A program made the translations under genes and the position numbers. The notes below the pieces were generated by a model. The model did no database searches and was not told the DNA's origin. It saw only the letters and a list, made by a program, of their open reading frames with translations. A stretch of DNA of 64,000 nucleotides, taken from the NCBI GenBank assembly GCA_963575745.1, contig CAUYUJ010016705.1:146663-210662 (forward strand), written 5' to 3'. Below, in pieces: positions 42,535 through 53,879 of the stretch. Origin of the DNA: Prorocentrum cordatum (taxonomy: Eukaryota > Sar > Dinophyceae > Prorocentrales > Prorocentraceae). Position 1 is the first letter of the stretch. Every line of letters begins with the position of its first letter.

Positions 42535-42555
42535 CCGTTGCCATCTTGGCTCAAG
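42535..42555 (+). other. DinoSL relic 4
   Basis: 19 of 21 positions match (CCGTTGCCATCTTGGCTCAA then G), followed by TTCGAG and not GT. An ATG-initiated frame starts 114 bp downstream. Confidence 0.65.
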
Positions 42556-42668
42556 TTCGAGCCCCGTGTCGCGGGGGCTCGAGCTTGTGGTTCCGCCGGA
42601 GTGCGACAACCACCGAGAGGGTGCCCAACGCCGCGCGCGCGCCCAGCGCCCGAGCAGGCTCCCGAGCA

Positions 42669-43404
42669 GATGCCATCTCAAGTCTGCTCTGCTTGCCGTG
42701 ATGCGGGTACAGTCTCTAGGATTCTTTACTCTCGCCCCAGACGTGAGCGTCAGTTCAGTGGAACATGTTTCTCTGGACGATCCCACAGGATTGAGCAGAC
42801 GTTGCAGCAGTCTCGAGGCTGGAACGATGACGACGTCGGTTTGACCAAAGCCGTTGACAAGCATAGTAGTAATGCGAATAATAGTACTAAGAAGCAGAGC
42901 TTTAATGAGAAGCATACTAATACTAATAACCGTAATGATATCAATATTACTTGGGCTGTTACGGACAAGAAGAAGGAAGGAGGGGCGGCTGCTTCCGCGG
43001 TTGGGGTGGCTCCTGCTGACCCTGCCCTTCCTGGTCCTCTTGGTGGGCGGTGCTCACTGTATTCGCAAACCTCTTCGCAGACGGGCGCTCGTGGAAAGAA
43101 TCCGTGCCCCTTTGATGATGAAGTACGTGGTCCGTATGGTGGTGTATGTGATGAAGTTTTCTACTATGACAATGATGGTCCCTTTGCTTGCCGTGAGGAG
43201 CCCTATGATTCAAACCTGCCAGTGGTTATGGCTTCTCACCAGGATGCTCTTATCCAGGCCGTCCACTCCCATGTTGAGAACCTTAACAGCCTCCCTGCTG
43301 TTGTTCAGGCCCGGCATGGTATTACTTGTGCCCAGATCAATGAGGGCCACACATGTGTTTTCATGACCTCCCAGCAGCGGGCTCGACCGCCCCCAGAGGG
43401 TTAA
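42669..43404 (+). pseudogene. ORF downstream of SL relic 4 (LINE 2 N-terminal region or retrocopy)
   Basis: Starting at ATG 42669 (MPSQVCSACRDAGTVSR), a 244-codon frame runs to the stop at 43402-43404. The frame is also open 5' through the SL relic. A C-x2-C pair opens it. An Asn/Ser/Lys-rich, AT-rich stretch follows (KHSSNANNSTKKQSFNEKH, 42853-42945), then FDDEVRGPYGGVCDEVFYYD and MASHQDALIQAVHSHVENLN. The product is not recognised. Frames at 43421-43789 (helical, FAEHSQRLDDFREYLEALDV) and 43846-44049 probably continued it before frameshifts. Either ORF1 of a LINE, or a processed gene that picked up the leader. Confidence 0.5.
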
Positions 43405-43420
43405 GCGGGCTGACAGATAG

Positions 43421-44049
43421 TTGCAAACCGATTTTGAACATTTTGCGGAGCACTCTCAGCGGCTGGATGATTTCAGAGAGTATCTGGAAGCCTTGGATGT
43501 TAAGCGTGTGAAGCATCAGTCGGCAGTGGAGTCTTGGCATTCTCAGTCGAGAGCTCTTCCGAAGGCCTCAGAATCCGAGCAGTCTCAGGCAGCTCACCAG
43601 GACACATGTATCCCGGCCATCTACGAGAGTTTGGCAAAGCATCTTTCCGTGGATACCCGTGAAGATCGCGATGTCTCTCGGTGTTTGGCACCGTTGCGAC
43701 AGCATGCAGCGGTTGCCGTCATTGATCGCGTTCGGGTTTCTCTTTGCCCTGTCCGCCCCGCCTGCCTCGCCACTTGCAACGGCTGGTGACAGGAAGGGTA
43801 GGCAGTCAGCGGAGGCCGTCGATGTTGTGAGTTGAGACGGCTTTTTTGTCTAAGTTTTGCATTGCTTCCCCGCGTGATGAAGTTGCCCCGCCTACGTGGG
43901 CACCTGCCCTGGCTACTGAGCAAGCCTCATCTTGGGCGGACATGTCGCCAGTGGGACAGTCGTGCGCTTGGGTGGCTATTTCGGAGGTTCGTGGTGATGG
44001 CTCTTCCTGTTCAACTGGCGATGCAGGGTCTGAGTCGTCGTCTCTTTGA
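43421..44049 (+). pseudogene. continuation fragments after the SL-tagged ORF
   Basis: 43421-43789: helical, charged frame (AVESWHSQSRALPKASESEQ and TREDRDVSRCLAPLRQH). 43846-44049: DEVAPPTWAPALATEQASSW to GDAGSESSSL and stop. Neither has a domain I know. They sit between the SL-tagged ORF and an endonuclease-like patch. Confidence 0.4.
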
Positions 44050-44109
44050 CGCGCGCTCGCGTCGCTTTGACGCGCGCTCAAGACCTCGCCGTTCACAGCG
44101 CCATGCGCG

Positions 44110-44950
44110 GGTCCTGCTTTCCGTGAATCCCGCGTCTTGGGCAAGTGTTGATAAGTACATCAATGCCAAATGGTGCGATGTTGATGCAGTTGCGGTCCAG
44201 TGGTTCTGTTGGGCTTCAGATTGGCTAGAATCAGCAGCCTGTAGTGCACGCCGTCTTGAAATGCATGCGCATTTCCAGGGGCCTGTGCGTGCTGCGGTAG
44301 TTGGGTTGAGTTCGGGTGTAGCCTTGTCATCGCAGTATTCGAGCGTTTTCTCGGGCATGCCAGTGGGCGCGCGTGCAATGCGCCCCCCCTCCCCGCCCCC
44401 GAGCGCTGCGTCGTCATGCTTTGGCGCGGTGTGGTGGGCGTGGGAATTCTTTGGGTGAGTATGAGTTGTCGTTCGGGTGAAGGGGCAGCTGATTGTAACG
44501 CTCAGTTGTTGATGCGGGTATCAGCACTTGTAAGAACGATTGGGTCTCCGTGCTTCGCCTCTGCTAATTGGGGCGCGTCTCCTAGTGATTTGGCGGCAGG
44601 TGCTGCAATCGTTGCGCCGGATGAGCATGAGCATGAAAGGGCGGGTGCCTCTCCAGGACTGACTGTTCTGTCGTGCGCCATCTCTTTCAGTCAGCAGTGT
44701 GCAATGTGCATGTCTCTCTTGTCGTTGCCAATCATCTGCAAGTGGCGCTTCATGGCAGGGGTTTCGCGGGGCAAAATCTGATTGCCATTTTTTGGGGAGC
44801 CGCTGGTGGTTCCCGTCCGACGTCCTATTGGGTGCGCGGTTGAACCGCCCCCATGCGCACCTGGAATTATCGCTCCCAGGCGGCTTGACGCCTGTGCGCG
44901 GCGATGGTTGGAGACGGTCTTCGGGGGAATGAGTGGTAATTTGCCAGGCT
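44110..44950 (+). pseudogene. LINE 2 endonuclease-like remnant
   Basis: The frame at 44120-44350 reads VNPASWASVDKYINAKWCDV, then DAVAVQ, then RLEMHAHFQGPVRAAVVGLS and SGVAL. This is the N-x-SW ... D-VQ ... S-GVA pattern of APE-type endonucleases in dinoflagellate LINEs (the Glu expected after VQ is Trp). Later patches (RWWFPSDVLLGARL, about 44795-44840) may be the DFN region, heavily decayed. No RT signature was found downstream. Confidence 0.45.
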
Positions 44951-47900
44951 CCATTTGACAAGCGGGGCGAGTTCCCTTCCGCTCTGAACATCTCCGTGTT
45001 GTCGTTGCTTCCGTGTGAAGTAGTTTCATCCATGGGGGGAAATGTTTGGCGGCTCCTCTCCAATCTGTCAGGTGGCCCCGCGCGCTTGACAGGGGGGTGG
45101 TCTGGGGTTGCTTTCGACGCCGTTGCGGCGAGAGTCGAGCGCTACTATCCCTCTCGGAGAGAAGGAACGTCCCTTTGCAGAATGGTCAGGGTGGCGCCAG
45201 TATGTTCGACATCTCCCCATTCTGATTTCAATTTATTTAGCAGGGTTCAGAGGATGCGTGTCTGGCGCGGCTTCGTATTTGGAGAAGACAGAATTTGCTG
45301 AGCGCTACCGCAGTCGGAGTTCATGGGCCGTTAAGTCTGTCAGGGAACGCGGGGGGATCTGCCGCTCATCGGCTTTTTGAAGGAAGTGTGAGTTGGGGCG
45401 CGTTTTACGTCGCTCAGGAACCTGCCGCAGATGATCCTCCGCGGGGCACTCCGGATCATCGCGTGTAGGCGCGAGATTCGTTCTGGCGCGGTATCTTGGA
45501 GCCAATGAATCCGCCAGAGCAGCATGGCGATCTTCGCTAGGCTCTATCCTTACCTCCTGTGCTCGCAGAGCACTTTGCGTTCTTACCGTGCTTGTTTAGG
45601 AAAGGTGCCGTAAGATGTATCGCGAGTGTTTTTTGTGCGCGCGCGTGGGTGTGTCTTGGCCGGGCCCGCCCGCGGCGTCATGCATGGTTGTTTGTAGAAG
45701 CCTTGGAATAGTAGTTCGAGATTTGGAGCGCAATGCTGTGTCTGGGTCGCTGTCCATTGATGATTGCGCGCTTTGTCGTGAACCTGCCGCGGAAATCTGA
45801 CGGTGGGCGCGCGTGGTTGCCCTGTCCACCTCACGCGCAAACATGTGCGTGGTATTTGAGACGCGCGTTTGGCGCGCAGTGCGCTCGACGGCGTCCTCGC
45901 CGTTTTTCGACGGTGCGCGTGGTGCATGCTTGTCGTGGCTGAGCGCGCCGCCTCGTGCGTCCAATGTGTGCGTTGCTCTTTTCCCGGGCGCTGGGCAGGC
46001 CCTGGTCGCGGGTTCGCTGCCAGCCTGCGTTCAGTGAGCCAGCGAGTCTGTTCTCGACTTGGGCTTGCTTAGACTCTAAGCCTTAGAGAGCGTCGTGGAC
46101 TGCGTCGCCTTCCCGGGGCTATCCAATCCTGTCGTGTCGAGGGCGAACGGATGTCTGCAGCTAATGACGCTGTGGCTGGTTGCTCTTTCGTGGGCTTGTT
46201 CATGCGTGTCGTGTTGATCCAAGGGATTGGCGCTGTCTGGCGGGCGTGCTTTTCCCTGCGTCTGGAACTAGTCGCTGATGGCGTTCAGGTTCTGGGAATG
46301 GGAGCGGAGGCTCAGGTCGTGGAGCTTGGTCGTGGAACGGGCTCGCGTGCTTTGCGCGACTTCCCTTCTGTGAGAACAAGTTGGCGCTGCTTGCGTCGGA
46401 TGCCTCTCTGGCCAGGGGAATTGCTGCCCCGAGTCGAGGGGCGGCAGCTTATTTTTCTCGCAGAATCCCAGGCGTTGATTTTCAGGTGCGCAGAGGCAAG
46501 CGAGTTCGGCGTGTCTTGAAAGAGCGCGTCAAGGAAGTATTGGATGCAGCTGGATGTTTGCTCACGCTGAAGCGCGCGGGTGCTTGCGAATGCGAGTCCG
46601 AGGCCCGCGGCCACTTTCGGATGCCGTTGGTCGCGGAGCGTATCAGATCATGCTAGTCAGAGAAGTGTATCTCGTGCGTTTTGAAACAGGTGCGTCGGAC
46701 TGTAACTATGGGCCTCGCCCTGTCAAGAGTGACCGGCCGAGCCTTGGGCGCTCGCTCTGAGATTGTTGGGCTTGGGACCTTCTCTAAATTGATGAGATGA
46801 TTGCACCGCCTTGGGGCATTATTGATAGCGTTCTTCTGGGAGCTTCTCCTTTGGACACTCTGCAGACCCCCTGGGCTGCCTTGCGAGGCCCTGGTCAAAT
46901 GCGTGGGGCTACGTTGCTCCGCGAGGACGTGCCCTTGGTGTCGCCGATTGAATGGGGGACTTTGATCATATTTTCCTTTGGATCTTACGACTACCTCCCG
47001 TCGTCGAAGTGCGTCCCGAGTTGTGTTCGCCGCGAATTTTTGCTTGGCAGCGGGCTCCTCTTCGACGTCCGCTGCGCAGCGCCCCCCCACCCCCCTTCCA
47101 TGTCTGGGCCCCGTCGGGGCCTGGTCGAACCAGGCCGCTCTAGGATGGGGCGAGTTGCAGCGCCGTGCTGTTCCTCTCTGGGGGTGTTTCTCATAAGCAT
47201 GAAGGCCCCCCCTTGGCGGTTTAGTTCCTATCATTCCTGTCTTCGCGCCCTGTGGGGGTGTTGCAATTTGGATGAGTTCTGAAGGGGGACTCATGCGACG
47301 CCTCGTGACTTTCAGGGCAATCCAGCTGGACCCTGACCCGAGGTGTTCCGCCTCTGTCGCGCCGCCGTTCCCCCGGGTAGCATTGCTGCGCGCCCGTCGA
47401 GGGCCTTCGATCTCATCGCCTGCGCGTGTAGACGGCTCGGGAATTTTCGGCCCGCCTCCTCTGGCGATTTTGATTGGCTGGGGAGCTTGCTCGTGTTCGG
47501 TGGCGTGGATGAGTGCGGCAGTGCATGGGCACTTTCCCTGTGTTAGTTCAGGGCGTGCCAGGTACGGGGCTCTGCGCGTTTCTACGCATGCTGCGCCTAT
47601 TCCATGCATTTGTAGCTGCATGTCAGTGCATGGTTGATTTTTGCGGTCAGGGCTTTGAAGCAGCCGCCCGCGGGGGGCAAAGCGTTGCTCCTTGTGTGGC
47701 GATGTCCATGTTGTAGCTTCCGGTTCAGGCTCCCTTTTGATAGCGATCACTAAGATTCGCTCTCGCAGCGGAGCTGCTGGTGAGCATTATGATGGTAATC
47801 AGGAGGCTGGCCGTCTAGCGAAGCCGGGTGCTGCCATGCATTTTAACGGTCGCGTTATTATGGCTCACGTGAAGCTGTCCGGTGTATTGGCCGCCCAAGT

Positions 47901-48764
47901 CGCTCAGTGCGTGGGTCATTGTGTTGCCTGGATCTTCAGGCATGCGCCTGAGGATGCGTGGCAAGCTGATTTGGAACGGCCCTCCGTTCCCTTGGGCCCC
48001 GCTCTGGTATTGTCTGGGGCAGTGGAAAGTGCTCTGCAGAAGCAGTTTGCCCCGAGTTTGGCCGTTCTCGCTGTGCTATGTTCTGGGCCAGTAGTGTTTA
48101 AAAGCAGCTGCTCTTCGGTTCAACCATGGGGGCCCCGCTGGCGGGGATCTGTCCTCCGTCGCCTGAGACGTCTTGCTCTCCGCGTTCGTTGTGGCCGGTG
48201 TTCCAGGACGGGTGTGTATCGGACATGGGGCATTAGACGTCGGGCTCCTGGGATTGCGCGCCGCCTGAGTCGCGTGCTGGACGGGGGGCGCCCTGGGGCG
48301 CGTGCGCCCATTGGCGAGGTTGGCCCGCTCGACCGTGCCAGTGTCTTGTGTGCGCCCCCTGCCCCCCAACGATGCTTTCACTGTCGAGGATTCGTTTGAT
48401 CCTGAGTGTTTGCTGTCGGTCCCTGCTGAGCGGTCGGGGATGTGGGGGCGTGAGCAGTCGTGCAATGTGGCGACGGCTCGTAGGGAGGAAGAGGATAGTG
48501 CACCTCTCGTTCAGCCGTCGTTCAGCAGTTCCCGACGATCGCGAATCTGACGAATCCCGATGTTTGCGCCTGCTTTCGCGCAGGCTCCCAAAGAGAAGAA
48601 GAGGCACAGTTTGTGCGTGCTTCTTGGCAAGCTTTGCGTGCCCTTCGCTGTGACGAGAGCGCCAGTCTCGCCGCCGCTTGGGCCGCGCCGATCGCCAAGC
48701 CGCGGCGAAATCTGACGCCCGAAACGTCATGACCGTGCGTTTTTTTGTTTTTTTTGTTTTTCTC
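44951..48764. other. decayed coding-like sequence, unassigned
   Basis: GC-moderate, non-repetitive, with many + frames of 60-235 codons whose composition is protein-like. Examples: 46797-47282 (IDSVLLGASPLDTLQTPWAA) and 47692-48399 (GRVIMAHVKLSGVLAAQVAQ). Stops and frame changes recur every few hundred bases. I recognise no domain. The most likely explanation is the degraded remainder of LINE 2 or other retroelements. Confidence 0.35.
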
Positions 48765-48819
48765 TTATATATATATCTATATATATGTGGTCTTTTCTCC
48801 TATGTATGCAATGTACCAT

Positions 48820-48855
<36 letters not shown>

Positions 48856-48945
48856 GTGCATACATATGTACGTATTTGCACATCTATAGACACTTATATA
48901 CACATATACACACATATACATGTATACACATTTGTATAGCGGGGG
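48765..48945. repeat. TATA/TACA-rich microsatellite
   Basis: TA dinucleotides (48765-48860) grading into CACATATACA-type repeats to 48940. 48946-49734 contains GGAGGTGGA-type triplets (49310-49375) and no recognised gene. Confidence 0.9.
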
Positions 48946-49729
48946 GCGCGGATAAAGATGGTGGTGATGATATTTGCGCAAAGACAAAGATAACGTTTTC
49001 TCCGGCCTGTGGTCGCCGCAGGACTTGGGCCTCAGAAAATCAGGGACTGTACCTGCTTTTGTTGCCTTGCTTGGCGGTCCCCGCGGGCTTTCGGGCCTCG
49101 GTGCTTCGCTCGGTCGCCGTCCCTCCGCCGCTGTGTCTTTTTCCTCTGACGCTGGCCTGTTCGCCTCTTTTCCGGCCCCTCGTTCGGCCCGGTTGCTGCC
49201 TGGGAGTTCGCGTCTGATCCTGGCCCGCGTCCACGGACACAAACAAACCATCAGCAGCAACCCCAGACCCCCTTTGGGCCACTAGCTCCAGGTCGCGGGG
49301 AGGGGAGGATGGGAATGGAGGAGGAGGTGGAGGAGGAGGTGGATGAGGAGGAGGAAGAGGAGGACGTGGAGGATAATCCTTCACCTGGTCCTTCTCTTCT
49401 CCTCCGTCCACGTCCACGTCCTTCATCCAGCCATCCACCCATCCATCCATTTAGTCCCTTCCGTCTCGTCCCCTCCCGCCTCCCTTGGGTCCTCCCTTTT
49501 TTCCTGTGTGCCTCCCTTTTCTTCTGCACCTCCCCCCCTGTTCGATTTTTTGGATTCCCACCCCCTTCCAGCGCGGACCAGTTTCTCGTCCCAGGCAGCC
49601 TCGTGACCGCTCCAGGAGTTGGGAATCGCCCCCCCGCCCCCCGCCCCTCCCTGGGATGTCGCGCGAGCTGTGAAAGCCCCCTCGGCGCCATCGAGGTTGA
49701 GCTCCCCGAGCCAGAGGTCGCATCCACCC

Positions 49730-49835
49730 CCCTGCCCCCCCGAGAGCACACGCCCCCCCCCCCCCCGAGAGCACACGCCCCCCCCCGAGAGCACACGCAC
49801 CCCCGAGAGCACCCCCCCCCCCGCCCCCCTCCAGC
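49730..49835 (+). repeat. CCCCGAGAGCACACGC-type short tandem repeat
   Basis: Five units of C-run plus GAGAGCACACGC at 20-27 bp spacing, with variable C-run length. Confidence 0.9.
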
Positions 49836-50275
49836 TCCTCCCGGGGCACGCCCAGGCTGGAGCTCGCGGGGCGGACCTGCCGTGGCCCCCTGGGCTCCCC
49901 AGGCCAGAGAGGCGCCCAGGATGGGCAGACCCCTCGAACCCTGGAACCCTCGATCCCTCGATCCTCGATCCTCCTTCTCCTCCACCTTCTCCCCCTCCCC
50001 CTCCTCCTCGATCCTCTTCTGTGTCATCCTCGGTCCTCATCGATCGATGGTTGGTTCTTGTGTTCCTCCTTGATCCTCGCCCTCTCCTCGATCCCCGCGT
50101 CCTCGATCCTCCTCCTCCTCCTCCTCCTCCTCCCCATGCTCCTCGATTGCCCTCCTCTTCGATTCCTTCTCCCTCCCTCCTCGACCCTCATCGCTTCGGC
50201 TTTCCCTCCGCGACATCGCCCTTATCCTGGATTCTCCCTTCCCCCCCTCTTCCGGATCCCGACACTGTGATCAAG
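49836..50275. other. no gene recognised; CTCGATCCTC-rich
   Basis: Repeated CTCGATCCTC motifs (49945-50180) with CTC triplets (50110-50140). Frames are Pro/Ser-rich shadows. Confidence 0.5.
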
Positions 50276-50279
50276 GGTA

Positions 50280-50600
50280 GAACATGGGACGACCAACGGG
50301 ACGACGACACGGCCAGCAGCACGATGCGACCAGCAGCAAGAACGACGACGCGCGGCCAACAGAACGACGACGACACGACGCGGGACGACTGGGAGACACG
50401 GCAGAACCACGACACGGCTGGCAGCAACACGCGGAACGGCCAGCAGAACGACGGAAGCGATGACGCGCGACATGAGACGGCCAGCAGAACGACCACTTGG
50501 CCAGCAGAACGACACGGCCAGCTGAACGACGACACAGTCCGCAGAACGACACGATCAGCAGCAAACAGCGCGCGAGCAGCAGAGCGACGACACGGTGGTC
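50280..50600 (+). repeat. degenerate CGGCCAGCAGAACGACGACA-type repeats
   Basis: About ten to twelve units of 20-35 bp built from ACGACGACACGG and CCAGCAGAACGA, variable in length. Confidence 0.8.
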
Positions 50601-50929
50601 GAAGGAGCGGTATGGGACGACGCGAGCGTAGCCTTTCTCAAAACGGTAACCCAATACCAGTTCGAAAACCAGGGGGAAGATATGGCCAGACACAGTTGAG
50701 CGACGCAAACAAACAGGGTCGTCTGGGCCGACATTGGCGCGTAAGCTGCCCGCGCAAGGTCGCGCGTAAGCGCCCTTGTCTCAAATGTGGCGTGCCGCGC
50801 TGGCGGCCCGCGTAAGCCACCGCTTAAGGTCGCGACGTCATCTCGCGTAAGACCCGTTTTTGATCGTCGTCCAGTTTTTTGTGGAGCAGTCTGGAGGCCG
50901 GTTTTCCCGGCCACATGCAGCAGCTTCTT

Positions 50930-51325
50930 GGACCATCCGACTTCACCTCCCATCTTTCGACTCCCAGTCTCCAGCTTTCGACCTCCAACGCCCACCAGTG
51001 GCAGTCGACCTCAAAACCTCACGCATCCAGCCCAGCTCCCGAACTCCAGTAACTCCCACCAGCAGCAGTCGACCTCAAACCTTTGCGTCCAGCTTCAGAT
51101 CTCTACCTTCCGACTCCCAGCTCCCACAATACGGTTTCTACCTCCCACCTTCCGACTCCCAGCTTCCAGATTTCGACCTCCAGCTCCCACCAACAGCAGT
51201 CGACCTCGAAATTCACGCGTCCGGGTTCCAGCCTCTACTTTCTGACTCCCAGTTCCCGCGCTATGGTTTCCACATTCCACCTTCCGCTTCCCAGTCTCCA
51301 GCTCCCGACCTTCAATTCCCAGCAG

Positions 51326-51377
<52 letters not shown>

Positions 51378-51860
51378 CGACCTCAAACCTCGCATGTCTG
51401 ACCTCCAGCCTCCATCATGCGACCTACAGCTCCCGCACTCCAACGTCCACCTTCCGCCTTCCAACTTCGAGACTCTAGCTCTCGACATCCAGCCCAAACA
51501 TTCTTACCAGCAGCAGCTGACCTCAGAACCTCACGCGTCCAGCCTCCAACCTCTACAGTTCAGGCCTATGCCAAGAGATACCCTGCTTGCCTCCAGGGTG
51601 CCCTGGGTTTCTTGGGTTTCCATGGTTTTGCTATGGAAAGCGTGCCGTTCGCACGCCAAAAATCAATGGACGTCCTGGGGTCTCAGGGTTGGGTTTCTTG
51701 TGGAAGGTTTCTTGTGGTCGGGCCCCCACTGTACCCTCCGACCTCCAACCCCCCGCACTCCGACTTTCACCTTCCGCACTCCGACTCCCAGCCTCGAGCT
51801 TCCGACCTCCAACGCCCGACGGCAACAGCAACAGCACACCTCAAAACCTCGCTCGTCCGG
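50930..51860 (+). repeat. degenerate CCGACTCCCAGCTTCCAG-type minisatellite with (CAG)n
   Basis: Units of roughly 15 bp (TTCCGACTCCCAGCTCC, TTTCGACCTCCAACG) are arranged in higher-order repeats that start with AGCAGTCGACCTC (about 51001, 51066, 51199, 51374). A CAG tract lies at 51327-51374. The + frame of ~350 codons and - frames reading GSRKVEAG-like peptides follow the period and are not convincing genes. 51580-51730 is a non-repetitive interruption. Confidence 0.8.
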
Positions 51861-52139
51861 GGTCCAGCCTCCACCCTTGCCCGGGGCCGGCTTCTCACCC
51901 CGAGTCGTTCCCTGACAGTCCTGGGGCCCCTTGGGGGCCCCCGGAGGCCCGGAACGCCCCCGAAGCTTTCTCGCGACGCGGGGAGGCCCTCCCCTCCCCC
52001 TCCCCCTGCCTGGAGGCAGGAGCGGCATGGGGGCCGCGTGGCCGCGGTGGGAGCCCCCGCCACAGTGTCCCCCTCGGCTTCCTCCTCCCCCTCCGCCGTC
52101 CTCGCCCTCGCCCTCGTTCTCGTCGGCGTCGTCGCCGTC

Positions 52140-52151
52140 CTCGTCGCTGTC

Positions 52152-52220
<69 letters not shown>

Positions 52221-52502
52221 CTCCCCCCTCTCTTCCTCCTCTTCCTCCTCCTCCTCCTCCTCTTCCTCGCCTTCTCCTCCTCCTCCTCCTCCTCCTGCTC
52301 CTCCTGCTCCTCCTGCTCCTCCTGCTCCTCCTCCTCCTCCTCCTCCTCCTCCTCGACTCCTCCTCCTCTTGCCCCTCCTGCCCCCCCCCTTCCCGCCCGA
52401 GAGAGGTGCGCGTCGACCGCTCGGAGCGCGTGCCCGTGTCCAACACGGACCAGTGGGTGCAGCCGGCGAGGCGCTGCCGCCGCCGTGCGCCGCTCGAGGC
52501 TT

Positions 52503-52535
<33 letters not shown>
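52140..52535 (+). repeat. (GTC)n, (CTC)n and (GT)n microsatellites
   Basis: GTC triplets 52140-52220, CTC/CTG triplets 52225-52370, GT dinucleotides 52505-52535. Long frames on both strands across this part are triplet artefacts. Confidence 0.95.
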
Positions 52536-52536
<1 letters not shown>

Positions 52537-52732
52537 ACGGCCTGCTGCCTGGCAGCCTGCCATGCCGGTTCCCCCCCCCAGGAGGGAGGAGGGAGGAGGG
52601 AGGAGGCCCCCCCCTGCCATTCAGGAGGGAAAAAAACACAGACACAATTAATCGTCGATTCCCCAGAAAATATAAGGAAATATGGGAATTGGGGGGGAAG
52701 ACGAAAACCCAGAAAATATTGGAAAATATGGT

Positions 52733-53182
52733 GAATCCTCTTATCCGTGTCTATTTATTGTAGTGGCCTTCGGCCAGTGCCGCCGATCCGGGGCGCTCCG
52801 ACTGATGTGATCCTTCTTCGCCCTCGTCCCTCCTCTCTTTTTCCCTCCCCTCCTCTCACTCAGCATTTATCCAGTGGCCGTCGGCCTATCCCGCCACCGT
52901 GCGTGGGTGGTGGGTCAGAGGCCTCATGGATGCTGGTTGGGATCTCGTGGTTGGCTGGGACTTCTGGGGGCCTCTTGGGCGCCTCTTGGGGCTTCTTGGG
53001 GGCCTCTTGGGCCTCTTGGGGCCACTAGAGGGCCTCTTGGGGGTCTCTTGGGAGCCTCTTGGGGCTTCTTGGGGGCCTCTTCTGCGCCCCTTGGGGCCTC
53101 TTGGAGGCCTCCTCGGAGCCTCTTGGTGCGGGAGGGGTGGTACTCGAGTTCGGAACCTCCTCTTATCCGTGTCTATTTATTT
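52733..53182 (+). repeat. CTTGGGGCC-type minisatellite copy E, flanked by a direct repeat
   Basis: A 22-bp direct repeat (CTCTTATCCGTGTCTATTTA plus TT) occurs at about 52738-52759 and 53161-53182. Between them, the module at 52870-52970 (AGTGGCCGTCGGCCTATCCC, ACCGTGCGTGGG, GGTTGGGATCTCGTGG) matches the 5' modules of copies A and B. The degenerate CTTGGGG array follows to 53130. Confidence 0.8.
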
Positions 53183-53879
53183 GCGTGTCCCAAGGCCTCT
53201 TCAGCCATGCCGGTTTCCCTCCCCCCCCCCCCCAGCCGCCGCCCCGCTGCTGCTGGCCCCCGCCCCCGGCGCCCCCCTGCCGCCGCCTGGACCTGCCCCG
53301 AGCGGGCCCGGCTTCCGTCTCCCTCCCGCCACCGCCGGGCGCCTCCTCCTCCTCTCCCCCTCGCGCATCGCGGCTTAATTTGCGTTCATATGCCCAAGGA
53401 ATGCCTATCTGCCAGCGCGGTCCCTCTGCCTAGCCGCCGTCGCAAAAGTGTGGGTGTTTTTGTGATTCAGTGGCCGCCATTCGCACCAGACTGCTCGCGC
53501 TTCAGCCTACTTCGAGTTGAGTGGCCTCCTCGAGTTCCTGTCCGCGGCACGTTTCGCATGGACTTGCAGCTCCCCTTTCACATCACCCATTGCTGCACTC
53601 GTCAGTGTGGAACGCTTTGTACACTGCCTTCGACAATGTTTGATCGCAGTTAATACTTGCACCTGCTGCTCGCGTATTAGGACCCTCTGTGCCGTTGTTT
53701 GAAAAAGTGTGTGGCTTCGGCGGCTCTTCGAGGTTTTCTCCCTCCCCCTCCCCCTCCTCATCCTCCTCCCCCTCCTCTTCTTACCATCTCCTCTCCCTCG
53801 GTAGGACGTTGGGTCCAGCGCTTTGGGCAGGGGCGGGAGGAGGCGCTCATCCCCAAATGGGGGCTGCAAACAGATGGCT
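53183..53879. other. no gene recognised
   Basis: C run at 53219-53233, Pro/Arg-rich frames, CTCCTC/CCCCTC tract at 53740-53795. Nothing recognisable until the LINE 3 remnant. Confidence 0.4.

Noticed and set aside
51663-52645. Long frames (about 290 codons) on the minus strand at 52 kb
   Set aside because: GTC/CTC triplet and GT repeats generate Asp, Glu, Gly and Thr-His runs; nothing else supports a gene.
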